The notes below the pieces were generated by a model. That model saw nothing but the letters and a program-made list of their open reading frames with translations. It had not been told where the DNA came from and ran no database searches. Positions 25,070 through 33,871 of a stretch of DNA of 59,952 nt are shown here, in pieces (positions within the stretch are counted from its first letter, which is position 1; every line of letters begins with the position of its first letter). The position numbers and the translations under genes were made by a program. This DNA comes from Shimazuella alba (GTDB lineage Bacteria > Bacillota > Bacilli > Thermoactinomycetales > Thermoactinomycetaceae), in the NCBI RefSeq assembly GCF_009831235.1, contig NZ_WUUL01000018.1, positions 1 through 59,952 of the forward strand. Reading direction: 5' to 3'.

Positions 25070-26014
25070 ATGAGTAAACCTTTGCTTGGAAATAACAGAT
25101 TAAATCAACTCGCATTTGTAGTGAATGATATGGATGCAGCAACAGAGGCATTTGGAAAATTGCTTGGAATCCCTAAGCCAGAATGGTTTTTGACAGCATC
25201 CCATGAAATTTCCCATGTCATGTTTCGTGGACGATCATCCGATGCTCAAAGCAAGCTAGTCTTTATCGACACACCATCTGTGCAAATCGAATTGATCGAA
25301 CCAAACGAAAAACCGAGCACGATGCGTGAATTTTTAGATACGGTTGGAGAAGGGATTCACCATATCGCTTTTGATGTAGATGATATTCAAGAGAAGCAAC
25401 AAACCATGGAAAAACATGGATTCCCTGTCTTGCAGACAGGAGATTTTACTTCTAGTAATGGTCGGTATTCGTATGTAGATACAATCGCTTCCTATAAAAC
25501 GCTCGTAGAGTTACTAGAGCGAGATGAACCTCAATTGATCAAACCAGTTGATCCTCTCTTTGAACCATTGTTAGGCACAAACAAAGTGACACAGCTTGCT
25601 ATTGTGGTGAAAGATTTGGATAAAGCTGCTGAAGCTTACTGTACCTTACTTGGGGTAGAAAAACCAAATATAGTACTATCTGGAGCTAGTGATATTACAA
25701 AAATTGTATATAAAGGTCAGCATACCGAAGCGAAAGCAAGATTTATGTTCATCCAAACTCCTCTTATTGAACTAGAACTGATCGAACCTACCGATTCACC
25801 GAGCACTTGGAAAGAACATCTGGAAACCAAAGGAGAGGGCATTCATCATATTTCCTTTGTCGTAAATAATCTGGATGATAAAGTGAAACTCATGGACAAA
25901 CTTGGTCACCCATTGATCCAAAAAGGGGATTTTTGGAATAGAAAAGGAAAGTATGCATATATCGATACTACTTCCACTTATAAAGTGATCATTGAGCTAC
26001 TGGAGAAATTTTAG
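25070..26014 (+). CDS. Two-domain VOC protein (methylmalonyl-CoA epimerase-like repeats)
   Basis: The 314-residue protein contains two homologous halves, each opening with 'LNQLAFVVNDMDAATEAFG' or 'VTQLAIVVKDLDKAAEAYC' and each carrying 'GEGIHHIAFDVDDI' or 'GEGIHHISFVVNNL' plus a C-terminal 'LVELLERD'/'IIELLEKF'. Each half resembles methylmalonyl-CoA epimerase or a VOC lyase, so this is an internal duplication. AAAAAGGAGTAGAGAAA sets the ATG at 25070; 22 upstream residues are rejected. As the last gene of the arm it may isomerise a pathway intermediate; its exact reaction is unknown. Confidence 0.8.
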   Translation: MSKPLLGNNRLNQLAFVVNDMDAATEAFGKLLGIPKPEWFLTASHEISHVMFRGRSSDAQSKLVFIDTPSVQIELIEPNEKPSTMREFLDTVGEGIHHIAFDVDDIQEKQQTMEKHGFPVLQTGDFTSSNGRYSYVDTIASYKTLVELLERDEPQLIKPVDPLFEPLLGTNKVTQLAIVVKDLDKAAEAYCTLLGVEKPNIVLSGASDITKIVYKGQHTEAKARFMFIQTPLIELELIEPTDSPSTWKEHLETKGEGIHHISFVVNNLDDKVKLMDKLGHPLIQKGDFWNRKGKYAYIDTTSTYKVIIELLEKF

Positions 26015-26024
26015 AGGTAACACC

Positions 26025-26057
26025 AAAAGGTATTGAATGATTTCCAACGCCTTTTTT
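26025..26057 (+). terminator. Terminator of the catabolic plus arm
   Basis: AAAAGG-TA-TTG pairs with CAA-CG-CCTTTTTT (26025-26057), giving a U-tracted intrinsic terminator right after the VOC gene. Confidence 0.75.
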
Positions 26058-26100
26058 AGATAAAAAAGCGGAGTCATTGTTCTTATTTCATAAAAAGCTG

Positions 26101-26148
26101 TCCCCACGATCAACGAGTTCACGAAAGTGGATTCATTGATCGCGGGGA
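26101..26148 (-). terminator. Hairpin after the 26161 gene
   Basis: TCCCCACGATCAA (26101-26113) pairs with TTGATCGCGGGGA (26136-26148) apart from one mismatch, 12 bases past the minus-strand stop. No adjacent U-tract. Confidence 0.55.
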
Positions 26149-26160
26149 TGTGGCATGTCT

Positions 26161-26601
26161 CTATGAACGCAGGGAAGAGACGAAGGTCCAGGACTTCCCG
26201 AAGGCTTCGTTCATCAGGAAGTAGTTATAGTCAGTCGGTGGGAAGTCTCGCATGTCGGACTTCTGAAGGACATAGTTCCACGCATCACCTGCCTTCAGCT
26301 CTTCCCCCTCACGGAGGAGATCGAGCTGTTCGAACAGAAACAGGATGCAGCGGTCCATACGATCTGTCAGACGACGTTCCGAGTGCTGCTTCTGAAGTTC
26401 GGCGAACTTCCCCTTGATGATAGAAGAGAACGGTTGCTTGACGATGATCTCATCATTCGCAGTAGGGATGAAACCCTTGCCGCTGAACGCGACATACGTT
26501 CCATTCCACAGAAAGACACCTCGGCATCCTCCGCATCCGTCCATCTCCATGTTCACCAGCTGGGGATGCGAGCTATCCGACTGGTACTGGTTTTCACTCA
26601 T
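26161..26601 (-). CDS. Orphan protein with CGGC motif
   Basis: The 146-residue protein begins 'MSENQYQSDSSHPQLVNMEM' and has 'DGCGGCRGVFLWNG', a C-x2-C with glycine-rich neighbours, then helices ('ERRLTDRMDRCILFLFEQLD'). GGAGAGAGTG sets the ATG at 26601; one extra upstream GTG codon is too close. Third positions are G/C-rich, in sharp contrast to the catabolic genes to its left. It stands alone with its own hairpin. No family is recognised. Confidence 0.65.
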   Translation of the reverse strand: MSENQYQSDSSHPQLVNMEMDGCGGCRGVFLWNGTYVAFSGKGFIPTANDEIIVKQPFSSIIKGKFAELQKQHSERRLTDRMDRCILFLFEQLDLLREGEELKAGDAWNYVLQKSDMRDFPPTDYNYFLMNEAFGKSWTFVSSLRS

Positions 26602-26701
26602 CACTCTCTCCGATCAACAAAGACGCCTCAAATACTTATATCTAAAATATGATAAGTTCAATCCAAAATCAATAGTTCCCTTTTCACAAAATAGAAAAAC
26701 A

Positions 26702-26857
26702 TCATGTTGCATTGCTATATTCTTGATGCAGTGTTCTCTCCAGTTCTACTATCTTTCTCCTTGTTTGAGATGTATTCTCTCTATCCATCTGTCTGGTATA
26801 CATAGCTAATTCTTGATACAAATCCTCTAACTTTTGCTCTAGCTCTTGATAGGTCAT
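26702..26857 (-). CDS. 51-residue coiled-coil protein
   Basis: The short product 'MTYQELEQKLEDLYQELAMY' followed by 'TRQMDRENTSQTRRKIVELE' is almost wholly charged heptad-like helix, predicted to dimerise. TAGGAGGAGTATGG sets the ATG at 26857; the longer frame to 26890 adds a hydrophobic leader that lies in the upstream hairpin. AT-rich codons fit the host. Function is unknown. Confidence 0.55.
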   Translation of the reverse strand: MTYQELEQKLEDLYQELAMYTRQMDRENTSQTRRKIVELERTLHQEYSNAT

Positions 26858-26878
26858 CCATACTCCTCCTAAAAATAA

Positions 26879-26908
26879 AAAGAGATCCAAGATTGTTGGA
26901 CCACTCTT
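26879..26908 (-). promoter_or_regulatory. Terminator-like hairpin in the leader of the coiled-coil gene
   Basis: On the minus strand AAGAGTGGTCCAA and TTGGATCTCTT form an imperfect stem followed by TTTATTTTT and then the ribosome site. It is either a terminator of an upstream transcript or an attenuator of the coiled-coil gene. The stretch from here to 27170 holds no other gene. Confidence 0.45.
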
Positions 26909-27170
26909 ATACTATTTCTATTCATTCCGGTTTGGAATAGTAGTGAATCATTAACTTTATTCCACAATTTTTATAACCACGAAGTGATAAATTCACCATT
27001 TTGCATGATAGTTCCTGCAATTTACTGCAAAAATTAAATTTTGTTAAAATCCACTATGAAAGGTATTACATGTTCGACTTCCTTCCCCACCTTCCGACAG
27101 AGAACTCTCTCTTTTTAAATATAAGTGCTAAAAACCATGCTTACTTCTTTCTGTATGTCTAGTTTGTAAT

Positions 27171-27416
27171 ATGTACACATCGAAGTTCCACTCGTATATT
27201 GTTGAATTGACTCGTGACCAGATGGAAACCTTCGTTGTGCTCGCCGAGATCACGGTAAGAAATAGCTTCGACTACAACTTCAAGGAAGATCTGGTCAAGG
27301 TGCTCGATCGGACATACGACGAGGCACTGGTGGCAGGATTTCACGTCTTAATTCTCTCTCCCATCCAGCTCCTGATCCACTCAGGTGAATGGATGAAAAT
27401 CAGATCAGACCACTGA
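27171..27416 (+). CDS. Orphan small protein, unknown function
   Basis: The 81-residue protein ('VELTRDQMETFVVLAEITVR', 'FKEDLVKVLDRTYDEALVAG') looks like a compact alpha/beta fold. The ATG at 27171 has no clear ribosome site, so the true start is uncertain. Codon use (CTG, GTC, GAG, ATC) is clearly GC-richer than its AT-rich flanks. The stop lies inside a perfect 12-bp hairpin. No family is recognised. Confidence 0.6.
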   Translation: MYTSKFHSYIVELTRDQMETFVVLAEITVRNSFDYNFKEDLVKVLDRTYDEALVAGFHVLILSPIQLLIHSGEWMKIRSDH

Positions 27417-27446
27417 TTCACAATGCAACACGTGATCAGTGGTCTG
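27406..27446 (+). terminator. 12-bp hairpin overlapping the stop codon
   Basis: CAGACCACTGAT (27406-27417) pairs perfectly with ATCAGTGGTCTG (27435-27446). GCTGCTTTTTGG follows, a weak U-tract. Confidence 0.65.
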
Positions 27447-27492
27447 GCTGCTTTTTGGAACTGTTTATGATCCATCTAATCTTTAACTAAAA

Positions 27493-27517
27493 AAGCGATC
27501 CTGCTTTTGGCTCGCTT
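27493..27517 (-). terminator. Terminator downstream of the MFS gene
   Basis: AAGCGA (27493-27498) and TCGCTT (27512-27517) form a short stem followed by TTTTTT on the minus strand. It lies about 150 bases past the MFS stop at 27671. Confidence 0.5.
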
Positions 27518-27670
27518 GGTATTTTTCTATATGATACAAAAACATCCCACACCTCACTCATCTAAAATGAATACCAGCCATCTTAAATTATTCGATAAAT
27601 CTTATGCCTCGTTTATCTTACTCATGTGATGATAGCAATAACTACACCTATAATAAAATTGCTATAACAA

Positions 27671-28858
27671 TCAAACTTTATGTGAAGCTACTTCAAACCT
27701 GTGTGCAAATATAATCATACTTGCATTCATAAGCAAAAACACGATCGTAAAGTAAAACACATCTTGTATTTGAAATGTTGTAGCGACGAAACTTCCGAAT
27801 ATCGGACCAATGAGATTACCTAAAAAACGAGCAGAAGAATTTAACCCAAATGCTGTAGCTTGTAGTTCTTTGGGAGTCATCTTTTTGACCAATACATTTA
27901 AGGAAGGCAGCATCCCCCCAATAAACAGACCTAAGAAAAATCTACCAATCAATAACCCAGTAATGGTAGTAGCAAATATTTGCGGAATAAAAGCTACTGC
28001 ACACATAATAAGGGAGAAAATCAGGATCTTACGCTGTCCTATTTTATCTCCCAAACGTCCTAGAATGGGAGAACCAATCAAATTAGCGACTCCTGTGATC
28101 GCACTTACAAGCCCTACCATGAAAGCCAAATGCGAGCCGTTGTAGATGGTTTTCGTATAGATTGGCAAAATTGGTTGAATACTCATCATCGCCATTTGTG
28201 TAATCGTTGAAGCAAGAAAAACTGGAAACAGCATCCGCAACGATTTCCAATTTCGTTTTGATTTCACAATGGTACCTTGTCCCAGTTGTTTGGGGTCAGT
28301 TTGTTTTACAAAAATCATGACAACTAAACCTGCAAGTAAAATCAAAACTCCTGTAAGAACAAATACGCCTCCATACCCCGTAATTTCCGACAGAATACCA
28401 CCGATCAATGGTCCTATAAGCGCTCCTACAATTTGTCCTGTTTGAAGTGTTCCTAATACTTTACCAGAATTTTCATCTGGTGTAACCGAAGCTTGAAGAG
28501 AAATCGACATCGAAATAAAGCCGGAGAATATACCATTTGTCAGGCGCAAAAGAAGTAATTGCAGAGGAGATGTAACAAATGCCATCAAAATCGTTACAAT
28601 ACCCATCCCGATAGCAGAACGAAGCAACATCGTTTTCTGACCGTATTTATCTGCCAATACTCCCCATAGCGGTTGAAACAAAAAAGAGGTTAGGAATTGA
28701 GCGGAAAAAATCCATCCTGACCAATGTGCCACACTTTGCATATTATGTACACCTAATTGTTCCACATATAGAGGTAAAAAAGGAACTGCTAAGCTCATCC
28801 CTGCGGATATCAAAAAATTAGCCGGCCACAATATCCATAATACTCTTTTCCAATACAT
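27671..28858 (-). CDS. MFS drug efflux transporter (MdtG/PmrA-like)
   Basis: The 395-residue protein has twelve membrane segments, the DHA1 motif 'GVLADKYGQKTMLLRSAIGM', a motif C-like stretch 'GQIVGALIGPLIGGILSE', and a second 'GRLGDKIGQRKILIFSLIMC' in the C-half. It should export drugs by proton antiport. AGAAGG eight bases upstream sets the ATG at 28858; a GTG at 28867 lies in the ribosome site. It is monocistronic. The substrate is unknown. Confidence 0.85.
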   Translation of the reverse strand: MYWKRVLWILWPANFLISAGMSLAVPFLPLYVEQLGVHNMQSVAHWSGWIFSAQFLTSFLFQPLWGVLADKYGQKTMLLRSAIGMGIVTILMAFVTSPLQLLLLRLTNGIFSGFISMSISLQASVTPDENSGKVLGTLQTGQIVGALIGPLIGGILSEITGYGGVFVLTGVLILLAGLVVMIFVKQTDPKQLGQGTIVKSKRNWKSLRMLFPVFLASTITQMAMMSIQPILPIYTKTIYNGSHLAFMVGLVSAITGVANLIGSPILGRLGDKIGQRKILIFSLIMCAVAFIPQIFATTITGLLIGRFFLGLFIGGMLPSLNVLVKKMTPKELQATAFGLNSSARFLGNLIGPIFGSFVATTFQIQDVFYFTIVFLLMNASMIIFAHRFEVASHKV

Positions 28859-29184
28859 TCCTTTCACCTTCTATGATGTATACACAGAATGCTATTTCGC
28901 GTAATTTATCCATTGTGCACAAACCCTTATATCTGTTATATACGATTAAACATTTTGTTTTTGAATATTTTATCATTAGAAACTAAAACATCAAATAAAC
29001 CCATACTTTCTGTCGTGATGAGTTTGATAATACATTTCTCGTACTACGAGTTATTAATTGTTAGACAATGCCTCCTAGTCGCATGAGAGTTAGGAGTCTC
29101 TTATGATTTCACCTATTGTCGTTACATCTAAATTCCTAAAGTGGGCAGTGAATCAGTCCGCTTAAGAACAAACCAATCCACTGC
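28859..29184. other. Non-coding stretch
   Basis: I see no gene. A CTCCTA/TAGGAG inverted repeat lies near 29071-29096. Confidence 0.4.
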
Positions 29185-29205
29185 ACCAAACCTAATTGGT
29201 TTGGT
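29185..29205 (-). terminator. Hairpin after the 29223 gene
   Basis: ACCAAACC (29185-29192) pairs with GGTTTGGT (29198-29205), extended by GC/GC. No U-tract on the minus strand. Confidence 0.55.
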
Positions 29206-29222
29206 ATGCCCCACCGTACTTG

Positions 29223-29654
29223 TTACTTCACTTGACGCTTCAGCTCCTCTGCTTCCGCGAGAAGCTGGACCCGTTCAGGGGAGTTGGCAAGTCTATTCCA
29301 GACCTCTTCTTCGCTAGCTCCTCTATTAGAGGCTTGGAAGAGGATGGAATCAGCTAGAAAATGCTTCTCCAGAGCCTGCGCTAGAAGATAGCAGATTCGT
29401 GCATCTCCTTGCACAACTGCCTGGCGAAGATCCTCCACTCGGGAAAAGAATGCTACTCCACCCTGAAGTGTCTCTTTGCTCCCAAGATCACTCAGGTTGT
29501 TGGAAATGATCTTACGAACCTGGTTATCATCGCGCACTTGGGGACGCCTAGAAATAGCCTTTGTTCGCCATCCATAGCACAGCACGATGTCCCGAATCGA
29601 CCGACCAATGTGGTAGTTACCCCACCAATATGCGGAAGGAACAGTGGAATGCAT
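29223..29654 (-). CDS. Orphan helical protein, unknown function
   Basis: The 143-residue protein starts 'MHSTVPSAYWWGNYHIGRSI' and continues with helices ('RVEDLRQAVVQGDARICYLL', 'RVQLLAEAEELKRQVK'). AAGGAG lies four bases before the ATG at 29654 and overlaps the ATG at 29657, so I use the inner one. Codons are GC-richer than those of the neighbouring transporters. It is a single gene with a private hairpin. No family is recognised. Confidence 0.6.
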   Translation of the reverse strand: MHSTVPSAYWWGNYHIGRSIRDIVLCYGWRTKAISRRPQVRDDNQVRKIISNNLSDLGSKETLQGGVAFFSRVEDLRQAVVQGDARICYLLAQALEKHFLADSILFQASNRGASEEEVWNRLANSPERVQLLAEAEELKRQVK

Positions 29655-29748
29655 CATTCTCCTTGTACGTTGGGACTATTTAAATAAAGATATTATATCA
29701 TAGCATGGTCTAGAAATTTCAAAAATGCAGGAAGTGGATTAGCTAGTA

Positions 29749-29778
29749 AAAAACAACCTACCAAAGTAAGTTGTTTTT
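29749..29778 (-). terminator. Terminator of the siderophore importer operon
   Basis: AAAAACAAC (29749-29757) pairs with GTTGTTTTT (29770-29778); a T-run (GTTGTTTTTTAC) ends it on the minus strand, right after the permease gene. Confidence 0.75.
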
Positions 29779-29782
29779 CATC

Positions 29783-30796
29783 TTATCTTTTCGCCATCAA
29801 ATATAGAAAATAGGGCGCTCCTATAATCGTTACAATGATTCCAGCAGGGATGCCACTAGGATCTAATAGACTCCTTCCGATGGTATCGGAAACCAGAAGA
29901 AGGATAGAACCTAATACTGCTGCTATCGGAAGAAAGGACTGGTGACGTGGTCCCACTAGATTTCTTGCAATGTGCGGAGCCATAAGACCGATAAAAGCGA
30001 TTCCTCCACTGACGGATACCGAAACAGCTGCAAGACTAACAGCGATCAGCAGTAAAAGTCTTCTTTCCCTCTCTACTTTCACACCAAGCCCGACGGAGAC
30101 GTTCTCATTTAGATTTAATATGTTGAGAATATGCGCTTTCGAAAAAATAATTGGCGACAAGATCAATAACCATGGCAGCAGAGCGAGCACGAAGATCCAA
30201 TCATCTCCCCAGATCCTACCTGCTATCCAGTTGGCGATAAACGCATTCTGTTCCTCTTCTAATCTAGCAGTAAGTGTGAAAATCAGACCATTGATGGCAC
30301 TAGCCAGTCCGACCCCCACCAATACGAGACGAGTCGGCTCTACACCTTCTCCTCTTTTGAAAGATAATAAGTAGATGACAATCGTTGTAAGTATCCCCCC
30401 AACAAGTGCAAAGAACGGAAGCACATAAATAAAACTAGTTGCTTCACTGGAAAAGTACATGACGTAGATGACAACCATTAGACCTGCCCCTGCATTTATT
30501 CCGAGTATTCCAGGGTCAGATAATGGATTTCTCGTCACACTCTGTAAGATCGCTCCAGATAGAGCAAGTCCCATACCAGCTAGAATTGTTACTAAGATTC
30601 TAGGGAGTCGAAAACTAAAAAGGATCAAATTTTCTTGACTTGTTCCAAAACCAAAGATAGTTCTTCCCAGTTGTGATGGAGAAAGTGATATATAGCCTGT
30701 GGCAACACTTATAATAAAAGCGGATACAAGTACTACTACCGAAATAAAAAATATGAGACGCACTTTTTTTTGACTGGCTTGATGAATAATACTCAT
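29783..30796 (-). CDS. Ferri-siderophore ABC transporter permease (FecCD family)
   Basis: The 337-residue protein has about nine to ten membrane segments. It carries 'LPRILVTILAGMGLALSGAI' followed by 'QSVTRNPLSDPGILGINAGA', and 'GGIAFIGLMAPHIARNLVGP', the standard FecCD signatures. It forms the membrane channel with the 30793 permease. It overlaps that gene by four bases (translational coupling). Order and family parallel Bacillus YfiZ-YfhA systems. Confidence 0.92.
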   Translation of the reverse strand: MSIIHQASQKKVRLIFFISVVVLVSAFIISVATGYISLSPSQLGRTIFGFGTSQENLILFSFRLPRILVTILAGMGLALSGAILQSVTRNPLSDPGILGINAGAGLMVVIYVMYFSSEATSFIYVLPFFALVGGILTTIVIYLLSFKRGEGVEPTRLVLVGVGLASAINGLIFTLTARLEEEQNAFIANWIAGRIWGDDWIFVLALLPWLLILSPIIFSKAHILNILNLNENVSVGLGVKVERERRLLLLIAVSLAAVSVSVSGGIAFIGLMAPHIARNLVGPRHQSFLPIAAVLGSILLLVSDTIGRSLLDPSGIPAGIIVTIIGAPYFLYLMAKR

Positions 30797-31830
30797 TGTC
30801 TTCTCCCTTCCCTTCTTGCAAGATAAAGAAAGAAAGGAATACCTATGATTGCCACAACAGCACCAATTGGTGTTTCAAATGGGGCATTAATCATTCTTGC
30901 CGCTGTATCTGATAGCACCAAGAGTATACTTCCAAAAACAGCAGAGCATGGAATAATCCAGCGATAGTCTGTACCAACTAAAAATCTTACCATATGAGGA
31001 ACCATTAATCCGACAAAGGCCAGAGCACCCACTAATGAAACGGAGATACCCGCTAAAACTAACACAACTGCCATTAAAACAACTTTGATCAGTGTTGTAC
31101 GTTCTCCAAGACCTTTAGCTATATCCTCCCCAAAACTAAGAATCGTTAGTTTTTTAGAAAAGACAATCGCAATCAAGATTCCTATGATCACAATGGGAAC
31201 AGCTAGCCGTAATTGCATCCAGTTAGTGCCTGAAGTACTACCTATTTTCCAAATACTCAAGTCTTGTGTTAGATGAAAAACAAGTGCTACCCCGTCTGCT
31301 AAGGCTGTCAACAAATACATGACAGCAGAACCAGCTAAAATAACTCGAAGAGGGGATAGCCCGCCTCTTTTTATGGAACTTATCCCAAATACCATCCCTG
31401 CTCCAAGTCCAGCACCAAGGAACGTAGCGAACATGATCACTATATAAGAAGCATGAGCTTGAAATGCAAGTAAGCATGCCAAAGCAAACCCAGCACCAGC
31501 ATTAATCCCTAACAAACCTGGTTCAGCCAAAGGATTCCTCGTTATCCCTTGCATAATAGCGCCGCTTACTGCAAGGGCAGCCCCTACTAATACAACCCCT
31601 AGTTCCCTTGGTAATCGAATACCAACAATGACTTGGTCTGCTTTTCCGCTCTCGTTGTAGTGAAATATGGAATTCCACACCGTAGCAAAATCGATATGAG
31701 CAGCACCGACAGAAATTGCAAATACCAAGCAAATAACGAGCACAAACAAACCGAGAATAATAACGGATAAACCAATAACTGGTCTGGAAACTATTTGTTT
31801 TTCGTCTGTCTGTTTATTCTTGATCAGCAT
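30793..31830 (-). CDS. Ferri-siderophore ABC transporter permease (FecCD family)
   Basis: The 345-residue partner permease shows 'LPRELGVVLVGAALAVSGAI', 'QGITRNPLAEPGLLGINAGA' and 'GALAFVGLMVPHMVRFLVG'. It lies directly after the binding protein gene (31 bases) and overlaps the second permease by four bases. Codon use is host-like throughout the operon. Confidence 0.92.
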   Translation of the reverse strand: MLIKNKQTDEKQIVSRPVIGLSVIILGLFVLVICLVFAISVGAAHIDFATVWNSIFHYNESGKADQVIVGIRLPRELGVVLVGAALAVSGAIMQGITRNPLAEPGLLGINAGAGFALACLLAFQAHASYIVIMFATFLGAGLGAGMVFGISSIKRGGLSPLRVILAGSAVMYLLTALADGVALVFHLTQDLSIWKIGSTSGTNWMQLRLAVPIVIIGILIAIVFSKKLTILSFGEDIAKGLGERTTLIKVVLMAVVLVLAGISVSLVGALAFVGLMVPHMVRFLVGTDYRWIIPCSAVFGSILLVLSDTAARMINAPFETPIGAVVAIIGIPFFLYLARREGRRQ

Positions 31831-31861
31831 AAATTGGTATCCTTTATGTGGAGATTATCAT

Positions 31862-32791
31862 TTATTTCCCTTTTGCCAGTGATTGAACGATAAATTCCAA
31901 TTCTTTCTCCAAAGAGATTGGATCATTAAAATAGAAAGAGGAAGAGTCAAAAAAGAATACATTTCCTTTTTGCACAGCCGGTATTTGTTTCCACACTGGT
32001 GTTTCCAAATAAGAATTATCTGCCGTAGCATCGCCTTTCCCAACAAACAAATAATCGCCTGCATATTGTGGAATCACTTCTGAGGAAATAGCTTTGTATC
32101 CCGGTCCAAAAACATCTTTTTCTACTTGTTTTGGTGCTTTAATACCAAGAGCTTGATAAATAATTTCGGTGCCACGACCCCAGTTATTCCCGTATACATA
32201 CAATTCTTTCCCAAATGTTTCAAATACGGTTGAAGTTGCAGTATCGCCAATTGCTGCTTTCACTTTCGTTTTTGCTTCTGCTGTTTGCTTGTTCCATTTA
32301 TCCACCCAAGCTTGCGCTTCTTTTTCTTTACCAAGTAATTTACCAATCTCGACATGTATTTGTGTATACGTATATTTTTCATATGTAAACGCAACAGTTG
32401 GAGCGATTTCTTGGTATTTTTTTACATTTTTATCATTTGAAGCTGCAATGATAAGATCAGGTTTTAAAGCGAGAATTTTTTCCAAAGAATCAACGGTTAC
32501 AGTCTCTACATTTTTTAATTTATCTCCCAAAAATTTACTATTTTTTGCCCATTGGTCCACGCCGACTGGTGTGATTCCTAAAGAAAGGACATTACCAGCA
32601 TAGGACGATGCCAATACTGCGACACGCTTTGGATTTGCAGGAACTTGAACAGGTCCTTTTTCAGATTGATAAGTTACTGTTTTTGGTTTAGAAGTATCAT
32701 TTGTACTTGCTGTTCCTCCACACCCTGCCAGCAAACCCACTGCTAAAATAGCAATCAATAGAAACCCTATCACTCGATTTTGCTTCTTCAT
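31862..32791 (-). CDS. Siderophore-binding lipoprotein (FecB/FhuD-like)
   Basis: The 309-residue protein has a lipoprotein signal ending in 'VGLLAGCGG' and a periplasmic-binding-protein class III fold ('PKRVAVLASSYAGNVLSLGI', 'ILALKPDLIIAASNDKN', 'VFFFDSSSFYF'). It captures an iron-siderophore outside the cell. The siderophore type cannot be read; the closest known arrangement is the YfiY/FhuD group. A perfect Fur box lies 34 bases upstream. Confidence 0.9.
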   Translation of the reverse strand: MKKQNRVIGFLLIAILAVGLLAGCGGTASTNDTSKPKTVTYQSEKGPVQVPANPKRVAVLASSYAGNVLSLGITPVGVDQWAKNSKFLGDKLKNVETVTVDSLEKILALKPDLIIAASNDKNVKKYQEIAPTVAFTYEKYTYTQIHVEIGKLLGKEKEAQAWVDKWNKQTAEAKTKVKAAIGDTATSTVFETFGKELYVYGNNWGRGTEIIYQALGIKAPKQVEKDVFGPGYKAISSEVIPQYAGDYLFVGKGDATADNSYLETPVWKQIPAVQKGNVFFFDSSSFYFNDPISLEKELEFIVQSLAKGK

Positions 32792-32824
32792 CTCAATTCA
32801 TCCTCATTTATTATTTTCAATAAA

Positions 32825-32839
32825 TGATAATCATTATCA
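32825..32839. promoter_or_regulatory. Fur box before the binding-protein gene
   Basis: TGATAATCATTATCA is an exact 7-1-7 Fur operator. It lies between the ATPase gene and the binding-protein gene, so the permease arm can be repressed independently when iron is plentiful. Confidence 0.85.
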
Positions 32840-32858
32840 TTTAAGAGTAAAAAAAATA

Positions 32859-33683
32859 TCAAACTATTACTTTTTCTTCTGCTGCATCAAAAATAGAATC
32901 AATTAAATCATATGTTAAACAGACTGGTTTCTTTGTCCTTGGGTCCTTGATAACCTCAGCGTCGATATGAAAAACATCACGTAGAGTAGCTGTAGTAATA
33001 ACTTCTTCTGCACTACCTTCTTTGACAATCTGTCCATGTTTCATCGCAACGATACGATCAGCAAAACGGGCTGCATGATTTAGATCATGTAATACCATGA
33101 CGATAGTGCGTTTTTCTTTTACATTTAACCATTTCAAAAGCTCTAAGATTTCCAATTGATGGGATAAGTCAAGGTATGTGGTCGGTTCATCTAACAAAAT
33201 GATATCTGTTTCTTGTGCTAATGCCATCGCAATCCAAACTTTCTGTCTTTGACCACCAGACAATGAATCTACCACTTTGTGGCGAAAAGCATCTACTCCT
33301 GTCACTTGCAAAGCCCAATTAATCACTTCATGATCTTTTGCATTTAAACGAACACGTTTTTGATATGGAAATCTCCCATAAGACACCAATTCAGCAACAG
33401 TTAGACCTTCTGGAGCATCTGGAGATTGAGGTAAAATTGCCATTTTCTGAGCAATTTTTTTGGTAGATTCTTTGTGTATTTCTTTTCCATCAAGAAATAC
33501 GGATCCAGATTTAGAGGGGTGAATTCGAGCGATAGTTTTCAGTAAGGTAGATTTGCCGCAACCGTTGGAACCAATTATGGTCGTGATCATACCATCTGTT
33601 ATATGTAAACTAACATTTTTCACAATCTCTTGATCGCCATATGCAATATGTAGGTTTTTCGTATTTAACCGCGAAAGGGACAT
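32859..33683 (-). CDS. Ferri-siderophore ABC transporter ATP-binding protein
   Basis: The 274-residue protein has Walker A 'GSNGCGKST', signature 'LSGGQRQK' and Walker B 'IILLDEPTTYLDL', in FhuC/FecE/YusV order. GGAGGTGAAGAG sets the ATG at 33683; the longer frame adds 19 unlikely residues across the ribosome site. It powers the two FecCD permeases. It has its own Fur box upstream. Confidence 0.92.
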   Translation of the reverse strand: MSLSRLNTKNLHIAYGDQEIVKNVSLHITDGMITTIIGSNGCGKSTLLKTIARIHPSKSGSVFLDGKEIHKESTKKIAQKMAILPQSPDAPEGLTVAELVSYGRFPYQKRVRLNAKDHEVINWALQVTGVDAFRHKVVDSLSGGQRQKVWIAMALAQETDIILLDEPTTYLDLSHQLEILELLKWLNVKEKRTIVMVLHDLNHAARFADRIVAMKHGQIVKEGSAEEVITTATLRDVFHIDAEVIKDPRTKKPVCLTYDLIDSIFDAAEEKVIV

Positions 33684-33740
33684 CTCTTCACCTCCTCCTT
33701 GTATTCCTTTTATATAAAAACTTATTTCTAGAATTAACAT

Positions 33741-33755
33741 TGAGAATGATTATCA
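33741..33755. promoter_or_regulatory. Fur box before the ATPase gene
   Basis: TGAGAATGATTATCA differs from the 7-1-7 consensus at one position and lies 57 bases before the ATPase start. Confidence 0.75.
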
Positions 33756-33871
33756 AACTCATGATTATTCTATGATGGCGCCAGGATTATGTCAACAGGA
33801 ATATTCCAGATTAACAATGATTTATATCCTTTACCTTCTATCCTTTTTATACCATTTCCCAGAAGGTTCGT

